Below are positions 62,513 through 64,000 of a stretch of 64,000 bases of DNA, piece by piece. Under the pieces are notes generated by a model. That model saw only the letters and a list, made by a program, of their open reading frames with translations, was not told the DNA's origin and ran no database searches. The position numbers and the translations under genes are program-made. Every line of letters starts with the position of its first letter. Position 1 is the first letter of the stretch. Source of the stretch: Litorimonas sp963972195 (GTDB lineage: Bacteria > Pseudomonadota > Alphaproteobacteria > Caulobacterales > Maricaulaceae); the NCBI GenBank assembly GCA_963972195.1, contig CAXATH010000005.1, positions 153,606-217,605 of the forward strand, in the 5' to 3' direction.

Positions 62513-63466
62513 TTACCCGCGCCGCGCTTCGTAAAGAGCAATGCCTGCCGCCGTTGCCACATTCAGGCTTTCTGCCTGACCTGGAATGTCCCGGCTCATC
62601 ATGGGTATCTTGGCGAGTTGGTCACAATTTTTCCTAACCCGATCCCGAAGGCCAGGTCCTTCCGCGCCCATTACAATGACTTGCCGCCCTCCGCCGGAAA
62701 GGGCTTGTGACAGAGTAAGGTCGGTTTCGCCGGCCAATCCCGTTACGATCCATCCTATGCGCTGCAATGTCTGCAGGGTGACACTGATATTGGTTTCAAG
62801 GCACACCGGAACCGTTTCAAGGCATCCGACAGCAACCTTTGCCAATGCCCCGGACAAAGGCGGTGATTTGCGGTTTTGCATCACGATTGCCGCCGCGCCG
62901 AACGCGGAAGCCAAGCGCAGCATGGCGCCGACATTGTGAGGGTCTGTAATCTGATCGAGAACGAGAATGATGCCGTTTCCATTTGTGTCTTCAAATTCAG
63001 ATTCCGCCAACATTTCCAGGCTGGGCCATTCAAGGGGCGCGGCTTTTACAGCTATGCCCTGATGCGCGGTGTCCGAGCCCAGAATTTTGCTTAGAGCCGA
63101 GGGAATCACAATCTTGGGAGAGGGACAGCCTTGCGGGAGTTGAATGCGGCCTTGCGCACCTTCGGTCATGACGACTTCATGAATGGTGCGGCGAGGATTG
63201 GACAAAGCGGCGAGAGCGGCATGTGTGCCCCAAATCCAACCGGCTCCGCCCTCCCGGCCTGAGCCGGATCGATTACTCTTTTTCTCGCTGCGAGGTGAGT
63301 CGTCTTTACCGCGTGATTTAGGCGATCTGGGTTTGGAAGTGGCGCCGTGTGAGCGCATTCCATAGGCTTTCTTGCGCGGGCCAGTTCCAGATTCGGCCGA
63401 ATCGGGACTGTGACGTGCTTTCTTGCCTGTTTTTCTTTGAAATCCGCTATTGCGTGATGATGTCAT
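62513..63466 (-). CDS. rlmB: 23S rRNA (guanosine-2'-O-)-methyltransferase RlmB (SpoU family)
   Basis: From the ATG at 63466 the protein has 317 residues. About 75 N-terminal residues are basic and low complexity (S, K, R, G). A substrate-binding domain (WGTHAALAALSNPRRTIHEVV) follows, then the SPOUT knot with LVLDQITDPHNVGAMLRLA, VMGAEGPGLR and SLNVATAAGIAL. It should methylate the ribose of G2251 (E. coli numbering). The frame opens 27 codons earlier without start signals. It is convergent with the DUF805 gene and divergent from tRNA-Tyr. The SpoU family also includes TrmH-like enzymes, so the exact base is inferred. Confidence 0.9.
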   Translation of the reverse strand: MTSSRNSGFQRKTGKKARHSPDSAESGTGPRKKAYGMRSHGATSKPRSPKSRGKDDSPRSEKKSNRSGSGREGGAGWIWGTHAALAALSNPRRTIHEVVMTEGAQGRIQLPQGCPSPKIVIPSALSKILGSDTAHQGIAVKAAPLEWPSLEMLAESEFEDTNGNGIILVLDQITDPHNVGAMLRLASAFGAAAIVMQNRKSPPLSGALAKVAVGCLETVPVCLETNISVTLQTLQRIGWIVTGLAGETDLTLSQALSGGGRQVIVMGAEGPGLRDRVRKNCDQLAKIPMMSRDIPGQAESLNVATAAGIALYEARRG

Positions 63467-63607
63467 GGTCTTTATACGTCCGCTGATATTAAACAGGTCT
63501 CTGTGCATGAAGCGGCTAACACGCCTGCCGCCCAACTGACAGAGCATTTTTTGTTGGAGGCAACGAAACTTCGATTTTGTTCTGCGGCCAGAACGAAATC
63601 TTCGGTA

Positions 63608-63692
63608 GGAGAGGTGGCCGAGTGGTTAAAGGCGTCAGACTGTAAATCTGATCACTATGTGTACGTTGGTTCGAATCCAACCCTCTCCACCA
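63608..63692 (+). tRNA. tRNA-Tyr (anticodon GTA)
   Basis: It is a class II tRNA with a long variable arm: acceptor GGAGAGG, D-arm with GCCGAGTGGTTAAAGGC, anticodon stem-loop CAGACTGTAAATCTG with GTA, a variable arm TCACTATGTGTACG, T-arm GGTTCGAATCC, and CCTCTCC-A-CCA. The CCA end is encoded. Confidence 0.97.
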
Positions 63693-63721
63693 CCTTCAAC
63701 AGAAGGTAAAAATATTTTACC

Positions 63722-63795
63722 GCGGGCGTTGTGTAGTGGTAAGACCTCAGCCTTCCAAGCTGATGACGCGGGTTCGATTCCCGCCGCCCGCTCCA
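63722..63795 (+). tRNA. tRNA-Gly (anticodon TCC)
   Basis: Acceptor GCGGGCG, D-arm TGTAGTGGTAAGACC-like, anticodon loop CTTCCAA with TCC, T-arm GGGTTCGATTCCC, then CGCCCGC-T-CCA. The CCA is encoded. It lies 29 bases after tRNA-Tyr in the common tRNA-Tyr, tRNA-Gly, tuf arrangement. Confidence 0.97.
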
Positions 63796-63910
63796 AATAA
63801 TCCCTAGAGCAGGGGCCCTTGAAACGGGTTAACGTAGCCCCATTTAGGGGTCAGGCATTCAAACCGGGTACAGATAAACTGTCTGTTCCCACAACATGTG
63901 AGAGTAGACA

Positions 63911-64000
63911 TGGCAAAAGAGAAATTTGAGCGTAATAAGCCTCACGCCAATATCGGCACGATTGGTCACGTTGACCACGGCAAGACGACGCTAACGGCGG
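63911..64000 (+). CDS. tuf: Elongation factor Tu, 5' part (cut by window edge)
   Basis: The first 30 codons read MAKEKFERNKPHANIGTIGH followed by VDHGKTTLTA, which contains the GTP-binding GHVDHGKT motif. EF-Tu brings aminoacyl-tRNA to the ribosome. It follows tRNA-Tyr and tRNA-Gly, with a 115-bp leader, as in many bacterial tRNA-tufB operons. The gene continues past the right edge. The ribosome-binding site is a weak GAGAG. Confidence 0.97.

Overview
The window reads as a chromosomal segment of an alphaproteobacterium of moderate GC content. The gene set (CarD, 7Fe ferredoxin FdxA, a Suv3-like helicase with an S4 protein, L28 beginning MSRRC, an ELM1-family protein, TonB receptors) suggests a Caulobacterales/Maricaulales/Hyphomonadaceae-type marine lineage. 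That placement is inference from protein resemblance, not from an rRNA gene. About 45 protein genes, three tRNAs, one CIRCE-controlled groESL operon and a 5' fragment of tuf are visible.

Layout. Positions 1-1037 hold no convincing gene, but contain a terminator, a dispersed palindrome, a GC-rich structured RNA candidate and a palindromic repeat element. Positions 1038-4260 look like an accessory island: a DpnA-type (M.DpnIIB-like) adenine methyltransferase diverges from a DpnI-type methyl-directed endonuclease, followed by a previously uncalled 54-residue ORF and an AT-rich XRE/ImmA-IrrE pair with its own inverted-repeat operators. After groESL comes a second restriction system, a single-chain 1316-residue type IIG-like nuclease-methylase (8110-12060).

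Positions 12298-31119 carry metabolic and regulatory genes: a secreted repeat protein, carbonic anhydrase with a SulP transporter, an OxyR-like regulator without the redox cysteines, an LLM flavin oxidoreductase, a TonB receptor divergent from a LysR regulator, an otsA-otsB-GH15 trehalose operon, yebC, a YghU-type glutathione transferase and an FMN-dependent GltB-like protein. Positions 31133-46244 include a proline/glutamate-repeat membrane protein, an EamA transporter, an aminotransferase, a large hybrid histidine kinase, trxB with a LysR gene, a ThuA protein, an esterase, an ELM1-like protein, greA, gloB and an arginine/aspartate-rich secreted protein.

Between 46245 and 46597 a near-perfect sigma-54 promoter followed about 100 nt later by a strong terminator, with no ORF between, predicts a small RNA. 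Positions 46598-52769 carry acyl-CoA synthetase, DUF924, an HSL-type esterase, SelO (whose expected ATGA-overlap start reads ATAA), YceI and cytochrome b561. The right end is housekeeping: tRNA-Arg, a thermonuclease-like protein, an S41 protease, the CarD/FdxA/S4/helicase block, DUF3108, rpmB, DUF805, rlmB, then tRNA-Tyr, tRNA-Gly and the start of tuf.

The most unusual points are the coexistence of a GATC-type methyltransferase with a nuclease whose family cuts methylated GATC, the predicted sigma-54 small RNA, and the lost SelO start codon.
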